Below, one piece after another: positions 10,140 to 21,587 of a DNA stretch of 52,791 nt. The notes below the pieces were generated by a model. It was not told the origin of the DNA, did not search any database, and saw only the letters and a list, made by a program, of their open reading frames with translations. Positions within the stretch are counted from its first letter, which is position 1, and every line of letters starts with the position of its first letter. The DNA is from Chara braunii (taxonomy: Eukaryota > Streptophyta > Charophyceae > Charales > Characeae), in assembly GCA_003427395.1 (NCBI GenBank), contig BFEA01000441.1:642483-695273 (forward strand), in the 5' to 3' direction. The translations under genes and the position numbers were made by a program.

Positions 10140-11720
10140 ATTGTATCTAGTAGGACATGCAGACGACATGGTCAGTTATGTGCAACTCAACATATGGAGT
10201 TTCAATGCACCCCATTGCTTTGACTTTACTGATAGAATGACCAAATAAATATACTCATTTCCTGTGGAAGTATAAGTTTGTTAGATCCTGTTAAGTTATG
10301 TCCCACCATCTCTAATTTGTGCCACCATCGGACCTTCCAAGAGGCAGTTGTTCTAATATGGCTCACATCTTTGGTATGGTGAGACCGCAGTATGAGCATA
10401 GAGGTGAGATAACGCCTTTCTATTTCAAATTTGAGTGAGAAATAATCCAATCTAGTGTCTATAATCATCTTTGACTTATTTGTTATCGAAGGGATTTATT
10501 GTTGGTCCGACTAATGTGTACCATCTTTGTCAGAAGAATATCTGAGTCTCAAACATTTACTGTTGTAGGATGAAGTCAATTTCTCATATTTCGAGAACCA
10601 TTTGATTGGTCTATATGATTTTTCTGAATATTTTATCGCCATTTTTCATTTTATATTGCTAGATTGATCAAGACGTGGCACAAACCCCCCCTCTTAGACA
10701 AAGTATCTCCCTTGAGATGAAAGGAGGTCACAGACAACCTCTCTTCGTTACTAGGCGGGTGGATAGCTACAATAGGGTCTACTACTGTGCAAATAAACCT
10801 TGAAGGGGGGGAGTTAAACAGGGTATTGTAAGGGTGGCGTACATCTTGGATCACCAGTGGGGGGACTGGGTTACAACGGCAACGCTGAAGCCAAAGTTGC
10901 GGTAGTGCCATAAACAGACCAGCTCACTTGACACCCTTGTTCACTCCATCTTGCAGGATTGGGTGGGTATCCTCAATAATGGGTCGATACTAGTAGAGAG
11001 CAATGCGACCGTAATCAAAGACGATCTGAGCAAGGTGGGGAATGTATTGGACATACACCCAAGGAGCGAGCTATTAGTCGACATGTTTTATCTACATGCC
11101 AACAGCTGACTCTCTAGGGTGTCCCTAAAAGAGGTTTTCTTGCTTGATAAACCTCGACTTTATAAGATCAAAGTGTTTAAGGAGCAGCGAAATTGGGTTA
11201 CATTTAGACCGAAGACCCTGCTGGAACAGCTGCCTCGTGACCTGTTGACATGGTCTTGGTCTCGACCCTAAAAAAGAGGCAGTCGCACCACATTACACCT
11301 ACATTTGCTGCAATTCGCCACAAGTTAAGTCTGCATACAGAAATGTTACACCCGCAGATTTTTAACAAAAGTGACTTATAGGTGGATGCAACATTTATGT
11401 GTAGGAAGAGAGGTTTGCTGACCTATTAGATAGTTCCAAAGCACGAAATCCAAACGAGCCAAGACAACCTCCCTATAGTGGCAAATAGACCATCGTTGCC
11501 TGCCAACAAATGAATGGTTAATTAGCAAGACTACTCTTGAGCAGCGGGGACTTACTCTCCCGTATTGCAAACGATGTAGCGGTGGGTTGCCAACCCGAAG
11601 ATATTTTAAACCATTGAGCATATCTTTATGCTATGCCCTAACTCAATATGGTTATGGAGGTGGTGGGACCGAATCTGAAGACAGTTGGGCACGGATCAAC
11701 GATGGTCGTGGGATTGGAAA
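10140..11720 (+). pseudogene. Second LINE remnant (ORF2 3' half), strongly decayed
   Basis: Three pieces on the plus strand fit a LINE ORF2. First, an RT box C-like GHADDMVSYV at about 10158-10190. Second, an in-frame run from 10954 to 11271 with a single stop, of unassigned post-RT sequence (for example LHSILQDWVGILNN-like wording around its start). Third, a zf-RVT finger at about 11480-11670: HRCLPTNEWL, PYCKRC, then after a frameshift TIEHIFMLCPNS and WLWRWW. This is the canonical order of RT, post-RT and zinc finger. The region between about 10230 and 10900 is unassigned. The element is far too broken to work. It differs clearly in sequence from the first LINE. Confidence 0.6.
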
Positions 11721-13230
11721 ACAATCTTGTGTGGGTCCTAGCGGTCAGAGTAAGCGACTTTTTTTGTTGTTAAAATGTTTGATATGGGGAGAAAAGTCTT
11801 GCTTTGGGCCCTTTTCGTTAAACAACACTCAAGGGAATCTGAAGTGGTGGTGAGTTGTTTTGCGCACCACTACCAACACGCTAACCCTTCCGCCCGGAAC
11901 CTTATCGTTTTACCAAAGTAACTTTAAGACGAGGAAAAATAAAAACATGTCAGACTCTCACAAATCGGGTAATGTTTATGGGCCTAACATATGCGGAACA
12001 CGTATGCACATCAACTAAGGCAGTTGCGCGCGAAGGAGAGGCCTAGACACACATTGTCTATTTTTTTTGCGAACGTTTGTCCCATAAATTTTTCTGCGTG
12101 AGACCTCAAGTGTAATGAACACTCGAAAATGTTTAAAAGGAACGCTAAAGCGAGGGAAGGCATAATATTCAGTTATGCGAACCCTTGCGAATATCTGTCA
12201 TAACAACGCTTCATGCGTTATTTACAACCGCTCAGTCCTCTACAGGGATCAGTGTTGCGTACGACACTCAAGTGTCAGAGATTATGTATCATGAAGGAAA
12301 TCTTCTTCACAATATTGAACGACTGAAGATTAAGTCATTCGGCCCTCGTGACACTTATGACCTTTAGGCAGAGCGTTGCGATGAGCAACGAGCATATCAT
12401 GTTGAGCGCATAGGGGAAACTCCCTTGTTCTGAGTCAGAACATGGAATGCCTTGGACAAAGACCTTAAATTCCGGTTCTGGACTAACATCCGACTAAAAT
12501 AATCCAAATAACAAAGACGAACGCAAACATTATCACAGTGTTGCGAAGTTCATGCACAAGCTTTTTCATTTAGTCATCATAGCTACACAAAACAGTCAAG
12601 CAGAAGGTCGTGTGGTATCAAACAATCACTCTCACAACAGTAATGTGGCTTGTTCATCCACATTTACACAATACTCATACAATCACAAAGCTTAACCCAA
12701 AATATATCTTTTATGCATACTTGCGATCACACAAAGTTCAAACAACAACATCACATATACTACAGTAGTCAACTTTACCACTTTTTATATATCATACCCT
12801 CCTTTATGCATGCAAATTCTAACAAATGTTCCAGCTCCCCATAATAAAGATACCCAATCTCTTTAAAGAATGGTCATTTAGAAAGACGTATGGGTGAAAT
12901 CCTAAGAAAAACACTAAAAAAATAACACAATGGCGAAGACCTTGGGTTGAGATACAGAAGTAGGTAAATTTGTATCGCGACCGATCTGTTATCAAGGGAT
13001 AATAATAGTCTAAGAATGATTCTTTGTAGGATCAGACCGAACAAATCAAACCTTCAATCGAATTCGTAGATCTGCATCACAGTTCAAGCCAAAGGGGACC
13101 AAATACTATGTTTAAGATAGACAAAGGTCAAACACCACTCCACAACTTGACTCCTTTACTAACGTTTACCTTATCTCCCTAAGAAGTCATCGATAACTTT
13201 GGCATCACCTCGCCAAAGTTTTTCCTAAAA
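11721..13230. other. Unrecognised sequence, no gene seen
   Basis: No frame longer than about 65 codons has believable composition. I see no domain, tRNA or tandem repeat. It may be the internal region or LTR of an old element whose partner lies outside the window. Confidence 0.4.
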
Positions 13231-13234
13231 AAAA

Positions 13235-13405
13235 ATAATCTAACTCTCCAAATTCCAAAAAAATTCAACAACGCTTCCCGTAGGAAAAATAATTTTTTCG
13301 AATTTTCATGACCTAAAAAATGACTAACTCTTTTCAGGTTTGTAAAAATTCGGCAGCGCTTCCCGTAAGAGAAAGAGGTTGCCAAGATTTATAGAAAATT
13401 GAAAA
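13235..13405. repeat. About 85-bp tandem duplication
   Basis: Both ctaactc (13240 and 13324) and cgcttcccgtaag/g (about 13272 and 13357) recur at an offset of 84-85 bp, with the AT-rich intervals diverged. It is two copies of an old tandem unit. Confidence 0.6.
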
Positions 13406-13784
13406 TATAAAAGCAAAGCGCAACTATACCTTGGACTAATTGCCAAACACTTAACTAGTAGTTAGAACTAACGATAGTCTACACGAACCATTTCTTTGAA
13501 GGCGGGACCGTGAGCCAAAACTAGTGTTAACTCCTAGTAAGGTCAGACCTATCTTATCCCAAGCTTCCCTCCCCATCATCCATTCTAGTTTATTTATAGC
13601 TTCAACACTCGACGAGCATCTAAGCAACTAAAGCTATCAAGAGATGCCCCAAACCGAGTGTCCCTCAATCAAACATGCAAAATACACATCTCTCTCTCTC
13701 AATCCCACATTAGCTTTAGCCAAGAAGTTCGTTAATCTCTCAATCTTTTAACCCTCTGTAATCCCCCCTTTCCTATGACATAGG

Positions 13785-14877
13785 ATCAGATTGGCTCAAC
13801 TTAGGGGTACGCATGATCTGCCTAAGAAAATGAATAGGGTACGCACAACTACACTGCCCCAACTTAGGGGTATGCCTCGTTTACATGACGTAAAACGTAT
13901 GTTCAGACTGCCCCAACTTAGGGGTATGCCCGACCCAACATAAACTATAGACATAAAGTATATGACCAAACCGCCTCAACTTAGGGGTACGACCGACTTC
14001 TGCCTAACTGACGACACGAGGAGTAAGGCTAGACTGCCCCAACTTAGGGGTATGCCTAGTCCGCCTTAAATAAAAACTACGTACGACATATGATTAGACT
14101 GCCCTAACTTAGGGGTATGCCTAGTCCGCCTTAAACAAAAATTATGTACGATATACGATTAGACTGCCCTAACTTAGGGGTATGCCTAACCTGCCTAAAC
14201 AGATACAAACGATAAATAGTCAGGCCGCCCTAACTTAAGGGTACGTCCAACCTACATAACATCAACGACAAAGGGCATATCAATAGGCCGCCCCAACTTA
14301 GGGATACGCCTAATTAACCTAAACAATTTAGGATACATAGGGCAGTGTGGTGAGACCGCCCCAACTTAGGGGTACGCCTGATGTGCCTAACAAAGTTACG
14401 AACGACGTTTGACTAAGTCGCCCCAACGCAGAGGTACGCTTAGCCTCGGTAACAACAGTTCAAACAACCATAAATATTTTTCACAAACTTTACAAAAAAA
14501 ATATTCTTAGGCAGATAATTAGACCTACACAACTTAGGGAGACATCCAACCCCGCCTTAGTTATGTTTAGAAAAATAAAGAGATTTTATACTTACTCTCT
14601 GCCTTTTATGTTATCACGGGCATACACTCAACCGCCTCAACTTAGGGGTACGTTCAGTCTGTTCGGGTTACCTTCACATTATATTTTTTATTTGCGTTCC
14701 ATTCTCTTCTTATCAATACCCGACTTATTGGTTGGACCTCCAAACTTAGGATGTCAGCCTGTTAGATGCATATAATATATATATATATATACCTTCATAT
14801 TTGCGTTCCATTCTCTTCTTACCATACCCGATTTATTGGTTGGACCTCCCAACTTAGGATGTCAACTTGTCAGATGC

Positions 14878-14890
<13 letters not shown>
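13785..14890 (+). repeat. Hairpin satellite family 1, main array
   Basis: About 15 units of roughly 58-65 bp, longer near the end. Each has a short core in which a nearly invariant hexamer AACTTA sits between complementary arms, typically GCCCC-AACTTA-GGGG, often with an outer pair such as GACT/AGTC or AGGC/GCCT. The spacers between cores are much less conserved. Cores start near 13797, 13861, 13915, 13979, 14041, 14106, 14170, 14231, 14295, 14363, 14426, 14530, 14638, 14742 and 14850. The last two units belong to a longer tandem duplication of about 108 bp. The array continues at 16.1 kb beyond inserted sequence. Confidence 0.9.
14673..14890 (+). repeat. About 108-bp tandem duplication ending in (TA)n
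   Basis: The string tttgcgttccattctcttctt occurs in both halves (about 14691 and 14800), followed by ttattggttggacctcc, aacttagga and agatgcatataatata. Each half ends in a TA run; the second run is the insertion site of the hAT-like element. Confidence 0.85.
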
Positions 14891-14921
<31 letters not shown>

Positions 14922-14924
<3 letters not shown>

Positions 14925-15778
14925 GGTTACCTGACCGAACGTACGGGGGCGTTCGGGGGCCCCCGGGCTGGCCCCTGAACGTTGGGCGTTCGGGGTCCCG
15001 TTCGGGGGTCGAACACCTCCAGGTTTGGCCTCCGCCAAAAACAAATTCGGGGCCTAAAAATAAGTTTTTGTTTCTGATTTTTTTTTTGTGAGTTCTCTAT
15101 GATGTAACCTACACTCCTATAAATTTTGAAGCAATTCTGCTGAGCCAAACAAACATTAAAAATCGTCAAAGATGGGGGTGTCAAAACATGCTCGCCCACT
15201 CACTATTTTGTTTCTTTTCACTTTTAACTTTTTGTTTTCACTTTATTTCGGGGCCTGAAAAAATTTATTATTTTTTGAAACATTTTTAACGAGTTATTGA
15301 TTATGTAAACTACATATCTGTAAGATTTTAGGGCATTTGTCAATGTCAAAAAAAAAAAAAAATCGGCAAAGATGACGGTGTCGAAAAGGTGCTGGCACAC
15401 TCACTCATTTTAATTCTCTTTTTATTTTTCCTTATTTTTATCATAGTGTTTATTTTCTGTATTTGATTTTCAATTTAAATTTGGTAACGAATTTGGATAT
15501 ATTTCCCAGGCAAATGTTGTTTAGTTTATTTTTCTTCATAATATATTTTTTTTCTAAAGTTTTTTTTTTTTTTTTTNNNNNNNNNNNNNNNNNNNNNNNN
15601 NNNNNNNNNNNNNNNNNNNNNNNNNNNNNNNNNNNNNNNTTTTTTTTTTTTTTTTTTTTTTTTTATGCCTGCGTTCGGCCCGAACGGCCGAACGCCTTCT
15701 GAAGGGGTCCCGTGCGTTCGGGCATTCGGGTTCGGGCGTTCGGCCCGTTCCGAACGCCTGTAACCCTATATATATATA
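14922..15778. mobile_element. Non-autonomous hAT-like element, copy A
   Basis: The ends are CAGGGTTAC... and, as complement, TAGGGTTAC..., a C/T difference at the first base as also known for Ac. The element is flanked by TATATATA on both sides, compatible with the 8-bp target duplication of hAT transposons, though inside (TA)n this cannot be proven. Both ends carry clusters of GTTCGGGCGTTCGG-type subterminal repeats. The interior is AT-rich and contains two tandem copies of a block with the conserved string caaagatg.cggtgtc. There is no transposase, so it depends on a helper. The orientation is arbitrary. An assembly gap in a poly(T) run lies inside. Confidence 0.75.
15577..15639. other. Assembly gap (63 N) inside a poly(T) tract
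   Basis: Sixty-three N are flanked on both sides by T homopolymer. The true length of the tract is unknown, and the frames spanning it are meaningless. Confidence 0.99.
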
Positions 15779-15789
15779 TATATATATAT

Positions 15790-15988
15790 CGTCAAACAGA
15801 ACTGCCCGGTAAACCATAGGCAGAGAGGGAGAAAAGGACAACAAACGAGGGGCTGTGACAATCTGTTTCGTCGGAGTTTCACCGACTCATCAGGAGGCTG
15901 AACGCTCATCAGTCTGCAGAATCCCCTCACTGATTGCACTGTAAGTGTTAATCCACCTTAACCAAATCAAAGTAGACCATCGTTCACC

Positions 15989-15990
<2 letters not shown>
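15790..15990 (-). mobile_element. Retrozyme-like fragment around hammerhead copy 2
   Basis: About 200 bp of non-satellite sequence sits between two (TA)n runs inside satellite family 1. The part from about 15832 to 15955 aligns with about 971-1095. I see no second LTR-like copy, primer-binding site or polypurine tract here, so it could be a lone LTR or just a fragment. The boundaries are taken from the TA runs. Confidence 0.35.
15855..15939 (-). ncRNA. Hammerhead-ribozyme-like motif (type III layout), copy 2
   Basis: On the minus strand: CUGAUGA (complement of 15887-15893), a perfect 5-bp stem II GUCGG/CCGAC with a 7-nt loop UGAAACU, then GAAA (complement of 15866-15869). Stem III pairs CAAUCaGU (15929-15936) with ACaGAUUG (15859-15866), seven pairs with one A-A mismatch, then a bulged U and three more pairs (GUG/CAC). 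Stem I can form from GGGG or GAGG with CCUC next to CUGAUGA, and closes about 25 nt that contain a second CUGAUGAG. The weak point is position 17, read here as G (complement of 15928), where the family needs A, C or U. Known: such type III motifs lie in LTRs of plant retrozymes and self-cleave the RNA. Inferred: a recently inactivated relative. Confidence 0.6.

Positions 15991-15991
<1 letters not shown>

Positions 15992-16050
<59 letters not shown>
15992..16050. repeat. (TA)n microsatellite
   Basis: A nearly pure TA run. With those at about 14885-14921 and 15779-15789, it brackets the two inserted elements. Confidence 0.95.
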
Positions 16051-16053
<3 letters not shown>

Positions 16054-16084
16054 TTTTTTACACTTTAAAGTACTGTTTAAGTTC

Positions 16085-16395
16085 ATAGCTTGTGGTTAGG
16101 CCGGCCCAACTTAGGGGTACGCCTAGTCTCAAGTCGTTGTCCCCCTCAGAAGAAAACACACATAGAACTGGGTCTATGCAACTTAGAATATCCCCAATCC
16201 TGCTTCAGCAAAAAAAAAAAAAGATCAGGAATCTGAGCCTCCCAACTTAGGGTGCCCGTCCTCTTGTTCAGAACCAAAAGAAAACAAGTGGTCCTACTGT
16301 CCATTTTAAGATAGGCCCTTAAAGGTCATACATTCAGCCCAACAGATAAAAATAAAACATAGCACTGAACCACTCAACTTAGAGTGATTCAGTCT
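16085..16395 (+). repeat. Hairpin satellite family 1, continuation
   Basis: Four further cores with the AACTTA hexamer (about 16108, 16181, 16244 and 16377). Arms covary: TAGGC...GCCTA around one, CACTC-AACTTA-GAGTG in the last. They resume the array interrupted by the hAT-like and hammerhead-like insertions. Confidence 0.8.
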
Positions 16396-17960
16396 TTGGT
16401 TGACCCGATCAAAAGCAAACAAAACACCTTCCTCTCGCCTTTCCCCATTCATTCTATCCGAATTCACACAAACAAAAGTGAATTATGATACATACCTGTC
16501 AATTTAGCATTTCAGATCAAGTCATGAACTCAAAACAATCAAAAGTAACTAGCTTCCTCAGTCATACTTGCAATCACATAATAGCAAAAGGTAGCATAGT
16601 TTAGGGGATGGGATCACATATCCAAAACGAATTTATACCTGGGTGTTCCCTGCATCCAGAACCCCACCTGGGCTCCAGCAGAGCTCCCGCAATCGGTGGG
16701 CTGACCTCCCACAAGATTTTGATGCGGATTACAGGTTGCAATCCCGCTTACCGCCTTCCCCTACGAACCAGTTCGACTAGACTTACAGTGAGAAAGGCAG
16801 AAATAAATGTCATTCAGTCTCTCAGATACAAGGGGGTGCTCTCAGACTCGCGTATGAGGGCCTTGAAATCTCGAATCACCTGAGGACCCCACAATGGTGG
16901 CCAAGAAACTGCAGCAGAAACGGCTAGACCACGATCGGAACGCGGAGCACCAACATCCTGACAGACCTCCTAGTCGAAACGACCCCCCTTGTTGAATCTA
17001 ATCACTCCTCGAAAGTCACAATGTCGTTCTATATGACTGAAACGCTGCTATGCAGCCAAGAACTGCTGCATTTGAATACAACACACCCCTATGCTATGTT
17101 CAGACCGTAAGCAACTCGGTAATGGTCAACCAACTCAACAACATGCATACAAGTAAAACACAACGACGAGAAACACAGCAGTGCTGCAAAGCGCATAAAT
17201 ACTACCGACCGACAATCCCGACTCTCGGTAACAGCCGCAGTTCCCTCGACAACAGCCGAACTACATCACGGGCGACTCCTCAAGAATGACTATCGTCGTT
17301 TTGACCAGATCGAGGAGCAATCATCACTATGCTGAGGCAGTAACGCAGTCTTACATAGCAGCTCCAAGAATAAGGAATCGACATTAGTTATGTAGTCATA
17401 ATGCTTGTCATAATGCACAACAACCGTAGAAGTGAAAACACAATGGCCCGCAGTAGACACCACAATCGTTGTATCAAAGATGTTGTCGAAGCAACGTCAG
17501 AATGTATAGCAATGGTTCAACAATAAGATGTCGCGGCAATTCAAACATGGCAACGGGCTACTCCGATCCCAACAGCGACGCAGCTGGAATCTGTACAATC
17601 GGGTTCTTACAACAAAAGTTGCATTAGCTTGTCATACCATATATTGCGAATAGCCGACTGAGCGAACAACAGGGTCCTCCCTCAAAGCCACACTTTTGGA
17701 GGGGAGAGGGGGAGGGGGGCATTCGCTGTAGCAGTCCACATCTACCACGCAACAATTCGTTCTCAAACGGATACCCTATGTTTCATCTGCACACGGCATG
17801 CTGCAATAGTTCTCCCTGAGGAGTTTCGACAGGTGGCGCGCCCTTGTAACTAGTGCTCTCAGGAAAAACCTTGCATTCACCTCTCTTCCGTCACCTCTTC
17901 ACTCCTCTCACCTCCAGCGTGCCTGGCTGAAACCTCTGTCGGGTTCTTGCTTCCTTCACT
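16396..17960. other. Unrecognised sequence, no gene seen
   Basis: Moderate GC content with many short frames and no domain, repeat or RNA that I recognise. It may be the interior of an old element. The stretch from about 17050 to 17290 stays open on the plus strand but gives low-information Thr/Asn-rich protein. Confidence 0.4.
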
Positions 17961-17989
17961 CTGTACCCGATTGTGATTACGATCGACTC

Positions 17990-18822
17990 TTCTCGCAACC
18001 GAACCGGGGGGGCCAAAGCGCAAGACAGGGTCTTCAGGGATGAGCAACAACAGCCTGAGGTTGATGAGCCGCACAATAGTTACGAAGAGCATGATCCCTT
18101 CAGGCAGTTAAACAACATGATCTCCTACGAAAATTAGCAGTGGGGTAACGATGGCATGCATAAAAAACATCAACGTGCATCCTCAGACACTCGTCGAATG
18201 GACCAGTTGGAGAACGAATCTCACGCTAGATCATGCGGAGGTACAATCACACTCCTCTCATTCATTCTTCTCCTCTTCCATAACCCCTCCCCTCACCAAC
18301 TTCCTTCCATCGTCTTTGCCCGTCAACTCCTTTTTCACGCTCGCAGTCGTTGCTTTCACACAGAGCCTTCCTTTATGGCCACATTCGAACCACCTTTCAA
18401 CCTTCTCTTTCTCTCTCCTGCTAATGTACCCCTTATCTGACTGTCAACACCGTCACGAGCAAGGCCATCACCGCTGGCACGAAGAGTTCGGTTGCTTCAT
18501 GCCAAGACGAATACTACTACAAGCGCTAGAGCAATGAGCAAAGCTAGAACAATTCCGTTACAGCACTCCGCCCATTCTCAAACAACAAAAATGAGGATGT
18601 ACCTTCCTCTAGAACATGGGAAGACACACCCGGATTGAGAGCTTGATGACCACTATGATGGACTCAATCCCGACGAGGAACATAGTGGCAGGTAGCACCG
18701 GAGTTGTCGAGGACCACCTCTACTACGACCGCCTCGTCAGCACAACGACTGGGACGACATCCACAATCCGTCACTCAACCAGAAGCAATCTTGTGACGAA
18801 GACCTATACAGCGAACATGTAA
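17990..18822 (+). pseudogene. Possible decayed exons of an acidic protein
   Basis: Three plus-strand stretches have more protein-like composition than their surroundings. The first is about 18021-18138 (FRDEQQQPEVDEPHNSYEE, ending at a stop). The second is about 18150-18240 (charged, ends before GGTACAA). The third is about 18630-18818 (DDHYDGLNPDEEHSG, then QHNDWDDIHNPSLNQKQS and DEDLYSEH), which ends exactly at a strong splice donor, GTAAGT at 18819. The intervals are pyrimidine-rich like introns. At least one stop and two frame changes are needed. I recognise no family. An acidic gag-like or host pseudogene would fit, and chance remains possible. Confidence 0.22.
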
Positions 18823-19580
18823 GTTTCTTCCTTTTTTTTTGACACATTTTTCCCTCTTATCTCCTTCAACATCCCACTCCTTCGATCCTGCCACGACTCG
18901 AATTCCTCACTCCGCTCACCCCCTTCTGTACTTGTGCCCAACTTTCATTAAACATGGTCAGAACATTGGCCAGATACATGCGGACTCGAAAAGTTCGAGT
19001 AAATTAAGCCAAACACTACTTATCCGATCAGCCTACCAGGTTGTATGCTGCAAAGGTGAGTTTTTTGGAGCAACATGCCGCAACAAGGACTAGCGGTGCC
19101 TTTGACCAATATGACGCCAGACATTATCGAGAAAAATGTGCACTCGTTGTGGAGCAGAAGACTTCCACGAAAGAGAAAAGCAAGAAAACGGGCTCTACCA
19201 TGCCATAGCCATTAGATACGAATGCACCACTATTCCTCTGTCCCTCATCAAGCTCTTGCCACCTCCTCCACCCCACTTTCTTCGTTCCTCTCTCTTCCTT
19301 GTCGCTCAACAACACTACTGTATTCGTTGGCATGTCGCATCTAAACGGATAACAACCCACTTCGACCCGACCAACCCAGCTAAATAGTGAAAAAGCGAAA
19401 AACCTTAGTTGCAAAATTTCCGTTCGCTACGCACCTGCGTGTGCTCGACTTTGCTAATCTTCCCTCAATCGTTCCAATTTTAATGGATGTCCCGAAGGAC
19501 TACGAGATGGGCTCACACCGCGAGGTATCATCACCAAGATGACCAGGCCTAGGCGATTCAGAGACATCTAGTTTTATTCA
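18823..19580. other. Unrecognised sequence with one further donor-like site
   Basis: It contains CAAAG|GTGAGT at 19056, a good match to a splice donor, but no clear exon. Frames on both strands around 19124-19414 overlap and look compositional. Confidence 0.3.
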
Positions 19581-19582
19581 TC

Positions 19583-19664
19583 TAGAACCATCATCTAGAT
19601 TTGAACACAGGTCTGTATTTCAATAGTAAAATGGTGTACCCACTGAGCTAGGCTCTTGGGTCCC
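19583..19664 (-). repeat. tRNA-derived SINE-like promoter segment
   Basis: The complement of 19639-19650 reads TAGCTCAGTGGG, a perfect RNA polymerase III A box. The complement of 19598-19606 reads GTTCAAATC, matching the B box, and the spacing is 32 bp as in tRNA genes. The arms around the boxes do not form an acceptor or T stem, so this is not a working tRNA. A tRNA-derived SINE head or tRNA pseudogene fits better. The body and tail are not defined. Confidence 0.5.
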
Positions 19665-21587
19665 ACGCTGGTACCGGAAGTAGTCCCATGACGAGAGTTA
19701 GAATAAATAAACATAAAAATAAAGCAAAATAGAAAGAAATAAGGGGAGAACGAGAGGTACCTGTTGGTTCCCCTTTAGTCCCTCCGCCAGACTTGCGACC
19801 GGGCTCCGCAGCAAAACTAAGAGGGATAGCCCCGCGGGGCCCTCAACCCCTTAGATCTCTTGCAAGAGGCTCCCGCTCGTTCATCGTTGGCTGTTGGCTT
19901 CGATCCCCGGATCGGCAGGCTGAAAATCGACTGTTATAACCAATAGTGTTAAGGCCAAGGCTGGTTGTAATAGCTGCGGATTTTTATGTTAAAGAGTAGT
20001 TGCCTCACTCCCAGGTCTGCTAAACAACACTAGGTCCCATCTTGGCCTGTCGGCCACTCCTACAACCCCCAGGCACCGAGCCCTGCTGAATGGAGGGGTC
20101 AGTTTTACCTGTGGCCGCCGTGCATGCGGCACAATCGCACTGCCGCAAAAAACTCTGCCCCTCTCTGTAGGTTACCTTCCCGAAAGGCCGTACTCTTGCC
20201 CTTCTAGTGTCGGGAAAACGTGGCTCCTATCTATATCACACCCTACTCACGCCGACCATTCCAAGGCCGTCGCCGACTGCTACCACTGGCCAAAACACGG
20301 CCAACGTAGGAACTCATATACTTCGGATAGCGCTGACCCTAATGTCATCTCTGGTAGGTCAACGGTTCCAATTACTAATCCTGACATTGGTCGTCGAATA
20401 CCAGTCTGGGCACGAACGCACTCAGAGTGTGCGCGATACTTCGTCAACATCATACCCCTCTTTCTCTAGCTCGCGCCACTAGGCGCGGGTATCGCTCACA
20501 GGATTAGTTCATTATATAACTAGACGTTCGCCTAAAACCCACGCGTGCCCCTCAAAGTGCACGTTGTCAGACCAGATACCCTTACAAGGGTATTTAACCA
20601 TGCTTTTGCAGACGACACAGCGACGGCATCGACTACCAAGACGGGGCCGGTCCGAACGTTCAAGGCACGTGCATTTTTTGCACGACGCATTGAAACGACT
20701 TCCTCGACCATTGAGGCCGAGGCTAATCGGTGAGAAATTTTCATTGTGTATGCGTGAGCGTTATTGTGACACTCGCTCTGATGGTTAAAATCGGTAGTAA
20801 TACCCTTCGACCGAGAAGGTCGAGGGGCCAATTGGATTAGTGTTATGTGAGGTAGATTTACGATGTATACTGAGACTTAATCGTTAGTACATTTGTCAGG
20901 ATAAATTAACATACAACCGGAACCATTATTAGTATGTGATCATCAGGGTTGCGGTAGCGCCCAGATTGCTAGCGCTTGCTCGAGCGGTACCTCTGTCCTT
21001 ACTTGTATGTCGTGAGTGAGGTTGAGGCTCTAGCTGAACCTCCCGTATGTAAAGAGGGAGTTGCCTCTTGGGCGGTGACTTCCTGACTGTGTGGCCACCC
21101 AAACATTGACAACTGGCGCCTTCATCCCTTTGCAAAGGGAGACATCGTTGCAAGCCCTGATATCGTCCGCACAAGGCCTAGACTCCGACCACTTGAACTG
21201 GTACCCGCCTATGTACCGGATACTGGGCGTTTAAAAATGTCAACTTTTGTCTTCCTCTGCTCGGCCTCGAGTACTTGGCACATTTGTCTATACTTGGAGT
21301 GGTACCGGCCTACCTGCTACTTGAATATTTTTCCGTTGCTCTGTGTCGTGGTTTTTTTTCCCTGCCGCAACCCTCAATGTCACGATCATAGGTAAGTACC
21401 GGTTCTTCCGGCCTTTCGATCAACCAAGTGCACTTGCGGGTCATACCCACACTCAGGCTGAAAAACACTCAGATAAGCGGGCCAGCAAGAGTGCACACAC
21501 ACAAATTTAGAAAACGGACTCAGGCCACTGGTCAGACTGAACCCCACTACTATATGCAAAATAAAGATGCCCCTCTTCTACCTGAAG
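19665..21587. other. Unrecognised sequence, no gene seen
   Basis: GC-rich in 19750-20180 and mixed after that. Open frames near 20207-20482 and 20532-20831 lack any recognisable domain and overlap frames on the other strand. A donor-like GTAAGT lies at about 21391 without a supporting exon. Confidence 0.35.

Noticed and set aside
13785-14450. CRISPR-like array (conserved short repeat with variable spacers of about 40 bp)
   Set aside because: The repeats are imperfect and drift, the spacers are themselves partly related, no cas genes exist, and the context is clearly eukaryotic. It is a hairpin satellite.
15463-15844. Open frames across the N gap
   Set aside because: Unknown bases bridge poly(T) and the subterminal repeats of the hAT-like element, so the frames have no meaning.
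15855-15905. Alternative type I reading of the hammerhead (stem III ACA-GAU-UGU, cleavage after GUC)
   Set aside because: The mini stem III and GUC triplet look attractive, but no strand complementary to the sequence after the cleavage site lies next to CUGAUGA, so stem I cannot form. The type III pairing is more extensive.
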